17,712 bases of DNA from assembly GCA_018702715.1 (NCBI GenBank), contig JABIYQ010000063.1, positions 1 to 17,712 on the forward strand. The letters are read 5' to 3'. Below are positions 1 through 7,766 of this stretch, piece by piece. This stretch comes from Desulfobacula sp. GTDB taxonomy: Bacteria > Desulfobacterota > Desulfobacteria > Desulfobacterales > Desulfobacteraceae. The translations under genes were made by a program, and so were the position numbers. Within the stretch, counting starts at the first letter, position 1, and each line of letters opens with the position of its first letter. The notes under the pieces are model-generated. The model was given only the letters and a program-made list of their open reading frames with translations, ran no database searches and was not told the DNA's origin.

Positions 1-2374
1 GTTCCATTTCCCCGGCAATATTAAGAACGCCTTTGAAATTTCCCACTGACCCTGAAACCGATTCCAGTGTTGCTTTTCTATAGACTGTGATATTTTTATT
101 CCGGTTCACTCTGCTGATAAGATCCTCAAGCATAAAACGCACATTTTCTTCCTTGAAACTGGTTTCAAGAGTCAGAGCGTTGCCTCCCAGAATATTGCTT
201 TTTTCAATTAATATGGTTTCAATTCCCAGCTGGGCAAGGGTAAGGGCGGAGTCAATACCCACCAAACCACCCCCCACAACCAGGGCTTTTTGAACAACTT
301 TTATCCTGTCCTGTTTAAGCGGATAATTATAGATAACTTTGGCTATTGCCATCCGAACCTGGTCTTTTGCTTTTCGGGTTGCACTTTTTGAGTCTTGCTG
401 ATGCACCCAGGAATTTTGATTCCTGATATTGGCCATCTCCACCATAAATCCGTTCAGGCGTGCACTTTTTAAAGTTTCCTGGAACATGGGTTCATGGGTT
501 CTTGGGGTACATGCGGCAATAACAATCCGGTTCAATCCAAACTCCTGGATTCTTTCGATAATGCTTTCCTGTGCATCGGCGGAACAGGAAAAAAGATTGT
601 TTTCTACATATGTCACATATGGCAGTTTCGCTGTATATGCCACAACCTGATCCACATCAACAATACCGGCAATGTTCACACCGCAGGAACAGACAAACAC
701 CCCCACAGAAGGCCTATCCTTAAGGATATCACGCTCATCGGGATAAATTTTTGTTTTTGTAAGAGACCCTCTTTTATCTGCCAGCAACCTTGCAACAGAG
801 GCTGCCGCTGCTGCTGACTGCACAACCGATCTTGAAATTGCTTTAGGGGTTTGAAATGCACCGATTGCATACACCCCTTTGCGACTGCACTCTACTGGTT
901 CAAAACAAGAGGTGCTTGCAAAATTATGATGATCAAGCTCAATATCAAAAAGTTGGGCAAGTGTTAAAATATCTTTTGGCGCTTCAAACCCAATAGAAAG
1001 GACAACCATTTCAAAAGACTCAACTACAACCTCTCCTTGTTCAGTCATGTATCTCATCCTGGCTCCGGTACCGTCTTTCCCGGGCTCCATGGTGTGGGGA
1101 AGCGCTCTTACAAATCTGACTTTATCTTGTTTTGCCCTTTCAAAAAACTTTTCCGATTCCTTTCCCTGACTTCTTAAATCAGTAAAAAAAATAGTCCTTT
1201 CAAGGGTCTGGCTCGTAATATGGTCCAGGGATGCCAGGCTCTGTTTTACTGCAGACATACAGCAAATATTTGAGCAATATGAATTCCCGCAATTATTTTG
1301 ATTTCGCGAGCCCACACATTGCAACCAGGCTATTTTTTTAGGTTCTGTATTGTCAGAAGGTCTGAGAAGCTTACCTTTGTTTGGCCCGCTGATTGAAAGG
1401 AGACGCTCAAATTCAAGACTGGTTACCACATCTTTAATATTATATCCAAAAAAGTCGTGGACGGAAGGATCAAATGGTTTAAATCCCGGGGCAAGAATAA
1501 CTGCGCCCACTGTAACCGTAATTGTTTCTTCCTTCTGCTTAAAATTGATCGCCCCTGTGGGACAAAACTTTTCGCATGCTCTGCATTTTCCAAAAGTAAA
1601 ATATATACATGCGGATGGATCGATTGCATACTTAAGGGGTACACACTGATCATATTTTATATAGGCTGCTTTTTTTTTATTAATGCCGAAATTAAACTCG
1701 TCTTTAACATTAATCGGACATTTTTGGGCACAGGTCCCACAGGCAATGCACTTATCTATGTCTACATACCTGGGCTTTTTTTTAACTTGGATACTGAAAT
1801 GACCGACACTGCCCTGAACCTTGACAACCTGTGACAGCGTAAGTAATTCAATATTTAGATGCCGATCGCACTCCACAAGCTTTGGCAAAATGATACATGA
1901 GGCACAGTCATTGGTAGGAAATGTTTTATCCAATTGAGACATAACTCCGCCAAGGCCTGCTGTTTTTTCAACAATATATACATAATATCCTGAATCAGCC
2001 AGCTCTATTGCAGCCTGGATTCCTGCGATTCCACCACCCACAACCATTACTGAACCGATCAATTTGTCTATTACCGGTATCTGGGACAATTCTTTATTGT
2101 TTTGCCTGGTATTGCTTTTTAGATGCTTGTCTTTTGTGATATTCCTTTTTATGCCATTTTGAGTCTGGGTTTCAATTTCTGAAATAACAAGTTCAATGGT
2201 TAATTTAGGAATATTTTTTTTTTCACAAAACACAATAAATTGTTCTTTTGAAATCGTATACCGCTTGGCCGCAGATAAGGATGCCTGTAATTTTCCCGTA
2301 TTAATCCAGTTGGTGACAGTATTCCTGTGAACACCCAAATGTCTTGCAACAGTCCCGACTTTAAATATTAACAT
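1..2374 (-). CDS. HdrA-like FAD/iron-sulfur protein with N-terminal helix-turn-helix domain (3' end outside window)
   Basis: The reading frame is open for 791 residues from ATG at 2374 to the window edge. Residues 4-50 match the excisionase/MerR-type helix-turn-helix pattern (VARHLGVHRNTVTNWINTGK, then a KRYTISKEQF wing). A polar linker follows to about 105. Next comes an HdrA flavin module: GGGIAG at 112-117, TFPTNDCASC at 151-160, ferredoxin cysteines 209/212/215/219 and a second set ending 264/267/271, and CVGSR at 353. An HdrA N-terminal-type domain (VCSCGVNIAG near 561-570, AACTPR at 620-625) and a second Rossmann fold (VVGGGLVG, 699-706) follow. HdrA proteins carry electrons between hydrogenase or other donors and heterodisulfide-reductase-type partners, often by flavin-based bifurcation. 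A GGGAG ribosome site sits 8 bases before the ATG. The HdrA call is firm; the partner and the role of the DNA-binding domain are unknown. Confidence 0.88.
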   Translation of the reverse strand, partial: MLIFKVGTVARHLGVHRNTVTNWINTGKLQASLSAAKRYTISKEQFIVFCEKKNIPKLTIELVISEIETQTQNGIKRNITKDKHLKSNTRQNNKELSQIPVIDKLIGSVMVVGGGIAGIQAAIELADSGYYVYIVEKTAGLGGVMSQLDKTFPTNDCASCIILPKLVECDRHLNIELLTLSQVVKVQGSVGHFSIQVKKKPRYVDIDKCIACGTCAQKCPINVKDEFNFGINKKKAAYIKYDQCVPLKYAIDPSACIYFTFGKCRACEKFCPTGAINFKQKEETITVTVGAVILAPGFKPFDPSVHDFFGYNIKDVVTSLEFERLLSISGPNKGKLLRPSDNTEPKKIAWLQCVGSRNQNNCGNSYCSNICCMSAVKQSLASLDHITSQTLERTIFFTDLRSQGKESEKFFERAKQDKVRFVRALPHTMEPGKDGTGARMRYMTEQGEVVVESFEMVVLSIGFEAPKDILTLAQLFDIELDHHNFASTSCFEPVECSRKGVYAIGAFQTPKAISRSVVQSAAAAASVARLLADKRGSLTKTKIYPDERDILKDRPSVGVFVCSCGVNIAGIVDVDQVVAYTAKLPYVTYVENNLFSCSADAQESIIERIQEFGLNRIVIAACTPRTHEPMFQETLKSARLNGFMVEMANIRNQNSWVHQQDSKSATRKAKDQVRMAIAKVIYNYPLKQDRIKVVQKALVVGGGLVGIDSALTLAQLGIETILIEKSNILGGNALTLETSFKEENVRFMLEDLISRVNRNKNITVYRKATLESVSGSVGNFKGVLNIAGEME

Positions 2375-2377
2375 TTT

Positions 2378-2398
2378 GCAGACTCCCTCGCAGACTCC
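2378..2398. repeat. Tandem 9-bp direct repeat over the HdrA-like ribosome site
   Basis: GCAGACTCC occurs at 2378-2386 and again at 2390-2398, in register every 12 bases. The first copy contains part of the ribosome-binding GGGAG of the HdrA-like gene (read on the minus strand). The repeat lies between the predicted transcription start and the start codon, where a repressor could act. Because the encoded protein itself begins with a helix-turn-helix, it is a candidate autoregulatory site. Two copies of nine bases could also be chance. Confidence 0.35.
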
Positions 2399-2422
2399 AT
2401 CAATGATAGCTTGCAGCCTTGA

Positions 2423-2452
2423 ATCTTACACTAAAAAAAGAATTCATGTCAA
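2423..2452 (-). promoter_or_regulatory. Sigma70-type promoter for the HdrA-like gene
   Basis: On the minus strand a perfect TTGACA (2447-2452) is followed after 18 bases by TAAGAT (2423-2428). This predicts a start of transcription near 2416 and a leader of about 40 bases. It lies between hypE and the HdrA-like gene and suggests the latter can be transcribed apart from the hyp operon. The -10 box matches only 4 of 6. Confidence 0.5.
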
Positions 2453-2498
2453 CCAGATACAAGTCTTTGCAATAAGGCTTCTTCTAAAAAATTTGAAT

Positions 2499-3509
2499 TT
2501 AACAAATTCTTGGAAGCTGTTCTCCAGTAAGCATATCGATTACTCTCAAACCGCCAATTCTTGTTTTTAAAAAAACCTTGCCTGAATTTTCTTTAGTTAC
2601 TTCACCAATGATCACTGCATCTTTGCCAAACTCATCCTGATGGATAAGTTCAAGTGCTTTTGTGGCATATTTTTCAGGCACAAAGGCAATTAATTTGCCT
2701 TCATTGGCAATATATAGGGGATCAAATCCCAACAGCTCACAGGTTCCCTGAACAGCCCCCCGGATGGGTAGAGACTGTTCTTGTATTTTGATTCCAACAC
2801 CCGATTGTAATGCGATTTCATTTAAAGTTGTTCCAAGACCTCCCCTTGTGGGATCACGAAGCACATGGATATCACATTCAGATTGAATAATGGACTGCAC
2901 CATCCCGTTTAATGGGGCTGAATCGGTTTTGATTTCAGAATCAAATTTCAGGCCTTCCCTGGAACTTAAGATCGCAATCCCATGATCTGCAATTGTGCCG
3001 CTGATAATGATTTTATCTCCTGGTTTTGCATTGCTTCCCGACACATCAATGTGAGGAGGAATCACACCGATACCGGAAGTATTGATGAAAATTTTGTCTG
3101 CTTTTCCCTTTGGAACAACTTTGGTATCCCCGGTTACAATCTTGACACCGGCCTTTTTGGCTGCAATTGCCATGGTTTCCAGAATTTTTTTTAAATCTTT
3201 TACAGGCAGCCCTTCTTCTATAATCAGACCCACACTGATAAACTTTGGATTGGCACCGCACATGGAGATATCATTAATCGTTCCGTTCACAGCAAGATCT
3301 CCAATATTTCCGCCAGGGAAAAAGATAGGGTCTACCACATAAGAGTCCGTGGAAAAAGCAAGTTTTGTGCCTTTAATATCCAGGGTTGCCCCGTCATCCT
3401 GTTTTGATAATTCCGGATTTTCAAATAAAGGCAGGATCAAATCTGAAAACATTGAGTGGGATACTTTTCCCCCTGAACCATGGTCTAATAATACTTTTTC
3501 TTCTATCAT
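2499..3509 (-). CDS. hypE: Hydrogenase maturation protein HypE (carbamoyl dehydratase)
   Basis: A 336-residue protein of the PurM/selD-like ATPase family. HypE takes the carbamoyl group from HypF onto its C-terminal cysteine and dehydrates it with ATP to a thiocyanate, the source of the CN ligands of the [NiFe] site. The sequence has the family N-terminus (LLDHGSGGK, then QDDGATL), GDTKVVPKG for nucleotide binding, the DPTRGGLGTTLNE motif, and ends exactly in PRIC with the catalytic terminal cysteine. Length is normal. The gene is 32 bases downstream of hypD on the same strand, last in hypC-F-D-E. Nothing looks damaged. Confidence 0.97.
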   Translation of the reverse strand: MIEEKVLLDHGSGGKVSHSMFSDLILPLFENPELSKQDDGATLDIKGTKLAFSTDSYVVDPIFFPGGNIGDLAVNGTINDISMCGANPKFISVGLIIEEGLPVKDLKKILETMAIAAKKAGVKIVTGDTKVVPKGKADKIFINTSGIGVIPPHIDVSGSNAKPGDKIIISGTIADHGIAILSSREGLKFDSEIKTDSAPLNGMVQSIIQSECDIHVLRDPTRGGLGTTLNEIALQSGVGIKIQEQSLPIRGAVQGTCELLGFDPLYIANEGKLIAFVPEKYATKALELIHQDEFGKDAVIIGEVTKENSGKVFLKTRIGGLRVIDMLTGEQLPRIC

Positions 3510-3541
3510 CTTTTTCCCTCATATCTCACAACTAATATTTC

Positions 3542-4627
3542 TTAAGCGTATCTGTAAAATGCAGCACAAGAACCTTCACTTGAGACCATACAGGGCCCAA
3601 CGGGCGTCATTGGGGTGCATTTTTTCTTATACAGGCCGCATTGTTCAGGCGTTTTTAAGCCCATTAGTATTTGTCCGCATGCACACCCTTTGGGTTCAGG
3701 CATGTCAGGCATATCCATGCCAAATTTTATGGCGGCATCAAATTTTTCATATTCTTTTTTCGGGCTCATACCACTTAGAGGGATGTCACCGATTCCCCTC
3801 CAGGTGGCATTACAAACCTCAAAAACCTGATTCATAATCAATTTTGCCTTTTCATTCCCTTGATCAGATACTGCCCGGGGATATGCATTTTCAAGGGCAG
3901 GTTTTCCAACCTCATTTTGTTGAATTAAAAGCAGAATGGCATTTAAAATATCAATGGGTTCAAATCCTGAAATCACGGATGGTATATTATAGTTTTCAAA
4001 TGTATCCCTGTAGGCGTTGGTTCCTGTAATCACAGAAACATGACCCGGAAGGATAAAGCCGTCTATCTTAACACCATCGGTTTCCATTAAAGCAGCAAGG
4101 GCCGGTGGTGTGAGTTTATTGGCAGAATAAATGGAAAAATTATCTAATTTTTCCTGTATTCCCATTAGAATGCCTGCTGCAATGGTGGGAATGGTTGTTT
4201 CAAATCCCACACCACAGAACACAACTTCTTTTTCTTTATTTTCCCTGGCAATGTTAACGGCATCAAAGACAGAATAAACAATTCTAACATCAGCACCGCC
4301 AGCTTTTTCTTTTCCAAGACTCGAGCTTGATCCAGGAACTTTTATGAGATCCCCAAAAGTCGTCACAATAACATTATCAAGTCTTGAAAACGCCACAAAG
4401 GCATCAATATCCTTTTGAGCCGTCACACATACAGGGCACCCGGGACCGGATAAAAGTGATATGCCTTCAGGCAATACACTCCTTATACCATGTCTGAAAA
4501 TAGACATGGTATGGGTTCCGCAGACCTCCATCAGCCTTAACTTTTTTTTGCTGACAGCTTGAATCTTTTTTATAATTGCCCTTGCAAGAGTACCATCCCT
4601 GTATTCTTCAATATATTTCAAAGCCAT
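3542..4627 (-). CDS. hypD: Hydrogenase maturation protein HypD
   Basis: A 361-residue iron-sulfur protein that, with HypC, forms the scaffold on which Fe(CN)2CO is assembled for [NiFe] hydrogenases. Family motifs are present: CGTHT (36-40), GPGCPVCVT (61-69), GVGFETTIPT, PGHVSVITG, and the C-terminal cysteine set (CACGQ, CGLYKKKC, GPCMVSSEGSC) that holds the [4Fe-4S] cluster. Length is typical. It lies 18 bases downstream of hypF and 32 upstream of hypE, so it is almost certainly cotranscribed with both. Confidence 0.97.
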   Translation of the reverse strand: MALKYIEEYRDGTLARAIIKKIQAVSKKKLRLMEVCGTHTMSIFRHGIRSVLPEGISLLSGPGCPVCVTAQKDIDAFVAFSRLDNVIVTTFGDLIKVPGSSSSLGKEKAGGADVRIVYSVFDAVNIARENKEKEVVFCGVGFETTIPTIAAGILMGIQEKLDNFSIYSANKLTPPALAALMETDGVKIDGFILPGHVSVITGTNAYRDTFENYNIPSVISGFEPIDILNAILLLIQQNEVGKPALENAYPRAVSDQGNEKAKLIMNQVFEVCNATWRGIGDIPLSGMSPKKEYEKFDAAIKFGMDMPDMPEPKGCACGQILMGLKTPEQCGLYKKKCTPMTPVGPCMVSSEGSCAAFYRYA

Positions 4628-4645
4628 ATTTTAACCTATTTTTTT

Positions 4646-7009
4646 TTAATTGGCTTCCAAAGCAGCAGCAACCACTGCCTGGCCTAAACAGATTCCACCA
4701 TCCCCCGTGGGAACCTTTGTGTGTGTATATACCTTAAGATTTTTTTCCTCAAGGATCCTGATCATATGGTTCAGGATAATATTATTGTTAAACACACCAC
4801 CTGACAGGACGACTTTTTTAATACCTGTTTGCTTTTTTACTCTGAAAGTTGCCTGGGTAAAAGCTGCTGCCAAAGTAAGATGGAATTTTAAACTTATTTG
4901 AGCACTTGATTTATTTTTTTTTAAATCCTCTACAATTTGCCGGATACAGATCATCATATCAATTTCAAATAATCCTTCAAATAACCCGCCATTCCCAATG
5001 GTTTCATTTTGTACCATATCAAATCCATAACCTCCATCCTTCAATCCTTTTTTTGTCAGAGCATCTTGTATCAAATCTTTATCTGCTATGGATTCAAGTT
5101 CCATTGCAGCCTGACTTTCATGGGAAATTTTATGTCTGACACATAAAAGGGATGCCACTGCATCAAACAATCTTCCAGCACTTGATGTCAATGGAGAGTT
5201 TAAATTTTTTTCCATCATTTGGCATATAAAAGACAGTTTTTCTTTTTCCATCGCTTTTATATATGGAATATTTAAATCTAAAAAATCATTCCCAAAGGCC
5301 TTATAAAGGACTGAGGCTGCCATTCGCCAGGGTTCCAGAACAGCAGCATCACCTCCGGGCATTTTGATATATGCAAGGTGTGCCTTTCTTTTAAAATCCT
5401 TTTGAGTACACAAAAGAATTTCTCCGCCCCAGACATTACCATCTGTTCCATATCCAGTACCATCAAGTGTGATGGCAATAACTTCTTCATCAAGATCATT
5501 TTCTGCCATACATGCCGCTGCATGGGCATGGTGATGCTGAACAGCTATTTTTTTTACATTGTTTTGAGCTTTTGCATAATCAGTACTATAATATCCCGGG
5601 TGCATATCATGGGCAATGATATCAGGCTGAATATCAAAAATTTGTTTTAAATGATCAATAGTGTTTAGGAAATATTCATACACCATTAAATTATCCAAAT
5701 CCCCGATATGCTGACTTAAAAAGGCATAATTATTCCGGGTCAGGCAGATGGTATTCTTGAGCCCTGCCCCGCACCCCAATATTTTCGGCATATTTTTCTT
5801 AAAAAAAACAGGCAGGGGGGCATATCCCCGGGATCTTCTTATAAATCTTGGTTTTTCAGCCTGAACCCGGGTAATGGAATCATCCGCCCCAAAATAAATA
5901 TCCCTGTTGTGCATTAAAAAATAATCGGCAATATGTGAAAATGAATCAAGTGCTTCCTCATTTTCAATACAAAGAGGCTCTCCTGACCTATTCCCACTGG
6001 TCATCACAAGAATGCCGGGTCCCTTTTCCAAAAGCAGAAAATGAAGCGGAGTATAAGGCAGCATGATCCCGAGGCTATTGTTAAATGGTGCCACATCCTT
6101 TGCCAGTCCAGCTATTTTGTCCTTGTTAGCACTATTTTTTTTCAGCAGTACAATAGGTCTGTGATAAGATTCCAAAATTTGTTTTTCCCTTAAACTGACA
6201 TGAACATGGCCATACAACCGGGATGCTGATCCTGCCATAAGGGCAAAGGGTTTATGGGGGCGAATTTTTCTTAGCCTTAATTTTTTAACAGCATCATTAT
6301 TGGATGCATCACAAGCCAGATGGAAACCGCCAAGTCCTTTTACCCCGACGATCTTGCCCTTGCTTAAAAACTCTGCTGCAAGAACGACTGCTCCTTTAGA
6401 AGTTGAATAAACCCTTTTACCTTTATTATCTGTTAAAAAAACTTGGGGTCCACATTCAGGACATGCATTGGGTTGAGCATGAAACCTTCTGTTCAAAGGA
6501 TCATCATACTCATGCTGACATTGAGCACACATCTTAAAATGCTTCATTGAGGTTTTGGGTCTGTCATAGGGGATATCTTCAATAATGGTATATCTTGGAC
6601 CGCAATTGGTACAATTTATAAACGGGTATTCATAACGCCTGTCGTTCAAATCTTTCATTTCAGCCAGGCAATCGGGGCAAATGCTTACATCAGGAGAAAT
6701 TAAAGTGGCCCGGCTATTGGAGACTTTACTTTTTACAATTTGAAACAAAGAAAAATGACTCAATTTCATATCAAAGGTTTTAATATTTGTCACAGAAGCA
6801 AGCAAAGGATTTTTTGTATAGATATCATTGGTAAAATTCTTAATATTTTCAAGAAGCCCCTCCACAATCACAAGAACGCCGCCGACCGTATTGGACACCT
6901 CTCCCTTGAGATGATATTTTTTAGCCAGGACAAATAAAAAAGGCCGAAAACCAACGCCTTGAACCACTCCGCTGATTTCCAGCCTTTTTGCTGTTATCGA
7001 AACTTTCAT
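4646..7009 (-). CDS. hypF: Carbamoyltransferase HypF
   Basis: A 787-residue multidomain enzyme that makes a carbamoyl-adenylate from carbamoyl phosphate and ATP and passes the carbamoyl group to HypE for cyanide synthesis. Domains in order: acylphosphatase-like (VVQGVGFRPF, 15-24); two zinc-finger units with cysteines 111/114/133/136 and 161/164/183/186; a YrdC/Sua5-like domain (about 205-390, with KGLGGFHLACDA and TSGNRSGEPL); and a Kae1-like carbamoyltransferase domain with HHHAHAA (492-498), DGTGYGTDG (516-524) and a C-terminal SGGVFNN. All catalytic parts appear intact. It starts 9 bases after the hypC stop, implying translational coupling. Confidence 0.97.
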   Translation of the reverse strand: MKVSITAKRLEISGVVQGVGFRPFLFVLAKKYHLKGEVSNTVGGVLVIVEGLLENIKNFTNDIYTKNPLLASVTNIKTFDMKLSHFSLFQIVKSKVSNSRATLISPDVSICPDCLAEMKDLNDRRYEYPFINCTNCGPRYTIIEDIPYDRPKTSMKHFKMCAQCQHEYDDPLNRRFHAQPNACPECGPQVFLTDNKGKRVYSTSKGAVVLAAEFLSKGKIVGVKGLGGFHLACDASNNDAVKKLRLRKIRPHKPFALMAGSASRLYGHVHVSLREKQILESYHRPIVLLKKNSANKDKIAGLAKDVAPFNNSLGIMLPYTPLHFLLLEKGPGILVMTSGNRSGEPLCIENEEALDSFSHIADYFLMHNRDIYFGADDSITRVQAEKPRFIRRSRGYAPLPVFFKKNMPKILGCGAGLKNTICLTRNNYAFLSQHIGDLDNLMVYEYFLNTIDHLKQIFDIQPDIIAHDMHPGYYSTDYAKAQNNVKKIAVQHHHAHAAACMAENDLDEEVIAITLDGTGYGTDGNVWGGEILLCTQKDFKRKAHLAYIKMPGGDAAVLEPWRMAASVLYKAFGNDFLDLNIPYIKAMEKEKLSFICQMMEKNLNSPLTSSAGRLFDAVASLLCVRHKISHESQAAMELESIADKDLIQDALTKKGLKDGGYGFDMVQNETIGNGGLFEGLFEIDMMICIRQIVEDLKKNKSSAQISLKFHLTLAAAFTQATFRVKKQTGIKKVVLSGGVFNNNIILNHMIRILEEKNLKVYTHTKVPTGDGGICLGQAVVAAALEAN

Positions 7010-7018
7010 AAACGTTTA

Positions 7019-7267
7019 TTAATGATCTTTAAAACCATTGTCCTGGCCAGCTTCTTCAGCAAGGATACTGCGCATATCCTCCAGGGTTTGAAGCGCTGCT
7101 TCTTCATCAATCCTGTTAATTGCAAATCCTGCATGGACAATGACATAATCCCCTATTTTTACATCATCCATGAGCATGATGCTGGTTTCCCGAATCACAC
7201 CATCTACATCCACTTTTGCAACCTGGTCATTGATTTCAATAATCTTGGATGGAACTGCTAAGCACAT
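7019..7267 (-). CDS. hypC: Hydrogenase maturation chaperone HypC
   Basis: An 82-residue chaperone that partners HypD in carrying the Fe(CN)2CO unit and then escorts the hydrogenase large subunit. I chose the ATG at 7267 because it gives the obligatory Met-Cys N-terminus (MCLAVPSKIIEI). The frame is open further upstream to 7360, but those residues do not look like HypC and would bury the essential cysteine. A GGGA ribosome site precedes this ATG. The OB-fold pattern (VDVDGVIRETS, IGDYVIVHAGFAI) is present. First gene of hypC-F-D-E; hypA and hypB (nickel insertion) are not in the window. Confidence 0.95.
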   Translation of the reverse strand: MCLAVPSKIIEINDQVAKVDVDGVIRETSIMLMDDVKIGDYVIVHAGFAINRIDEEAALQTLEDMRSILAEEAGQDNGFKDH

Positions 7268-7304
7268 AGATTTATCCCTGTTTCTTTTTAAATAATAAAA
7301 ATTT

Positions 7305-7332
7305 ACTATAGCATAAGATTCCATCTGAACAA
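7305..7332 (-). promoter_or_regulatory. Promoter for the hyp operon
   Basis: On the minus strand TTGTTC (7327-7332) and TATAGT (7305-7310) are 16 bases apart, and TGC directly before the -10 makes it an extended -10 element. Predicted transcription starts near 7298, about 30 bases before the hypC ATG. The -35 is weak (3 of 6), so the call rests mainly on the extended -10 and its position. Confidence 0.45.
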
Positions 7333-7407
7333 GACTTATTTTCTCTCCTTTCAGGGCCAATAATACGTTTATGCAATTTGTGGAACCAGCTATACCTTTT
7401 GATTAAT

Positions 7408-7453
7408 TGCTATTTAGCCAAAATGCCAATATTGGCATTTTGGCTAAATAGCA
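7408..7453. promoter_or_regulatory. 46-bp perfect palindrome in the divergent hyp/kinase intergenic region
   Basis: Two 23-base arms with no spacer meet at 7430/7431; the left arm begins TGCTATTTAGCC and the centre is GCCAATATTGGC. Pairing breaks just outside, at 7407 and 7454. Each arm carries GCCAA (or TTGGC) twice, 8 bases apart. It stands 76 bases upstream of the proposed hyp -35 box and over 300 bases upstream of the kinase start. The place suits an operator for a dimeric or tetrameric regulator. A cruciform or a miniature mobile-element remnant is also possible. Confidence 0.7.
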
Positions 7454-7494
7454 TTATGATATCACGAAAACCCAATATCAGCCCTTAATCCTTA

Positions 7495-7578
7495 GGGGCC
7501 ACTCAAAAACAACTTACCAATTATGTAGCGAGTTTTTTTGTTGCGAGTTTACCCCGCTTGATCCAGCAGATCCCACCC
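7495..7578. mobile_element. Possible degraded insertion-sequence end (IS21-like)
   Basis: GCGAGTTT occurs at 7528-7535 and 7543-7550, and the stretch ends in TTTACCCCGCTTGATCC. Read on the minus strand, GATCAAGCGGGGTAAACT with spaced partial repeats resembles, from memory, the repeated terminal region beyond istB in IS21-family elements. No transposase frame remains. This is a weak resemblance call. Confidence 0.22.
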
Positions 7579-7592
7579 AATTTTTAAAGAAT

Positions 7593-7610
7593 ATAGGTAC
7601 TTATACCTAT
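7593..7610. promoter_or_regulatory. Short hairpin or operator upstream of the kinase gene
   Basis: ATAGGTA (7593-7599) and TACCTAT (7604-7610) are perfect inverted arms around a 4-base loop. The right arm abuts TTGACG (7610-7615), which has a poor -10 (TTTTAT, 7633-7638) 17 bases on, so it may overlap a kinase promoter. Both the promoter and the operator reading are tentative. Confidence 0.3.
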
Positions 7611-7658
7611 TGACGCTATTTTAAATATATGATTTTATCACCAAATATAGTCTCAGAT

Positions 7659-7692
7659 ATCTCCTAACTCGTTTTCTATCAACTTAGGAGAT
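7659..7692. repeat. 9-bp inverted repeat in the kinase leader
   Basis: ATCTCCTAA (7659-7667) and TTAGGAGAT (7684-7692) pair perfectly across a 16-base loop, 74 bases before the kinase start codon. It could be an mRNA hairpin or a protein-binding dyad. No U-run follows, so it is not a standard terminator. Confidence 0.4.
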
Positions 7693-7766
7693 CATGAATC
7701 TCACTGAATTGATCTGATTCAAATAGAATTATGTCTTTTCAGTATAAAGGATTGGAGATCTAACAT

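Noticed and set aside
3349..3837. 162-codon plus-strand open frame across the hypE/hypD junction
   Set aside because: It lies opposite two clear hyp genes, shows no family pattern, and is explained as a shadow frame.
7268..7360. Longer HypC reading starting at TTG 7360
   Set aside because: HypC needs Met-Cys at its N-terminus, and the ATG at 7267 provides it with a ribosome site; the upstream residues also overlap the likely promoter.
7593..7692. Intrinsic terminator in the kinase upstream region
   Set aside because: Both hairpins lack a following T-run and lie upstream of divergent genes, where no transcript is expected to end.
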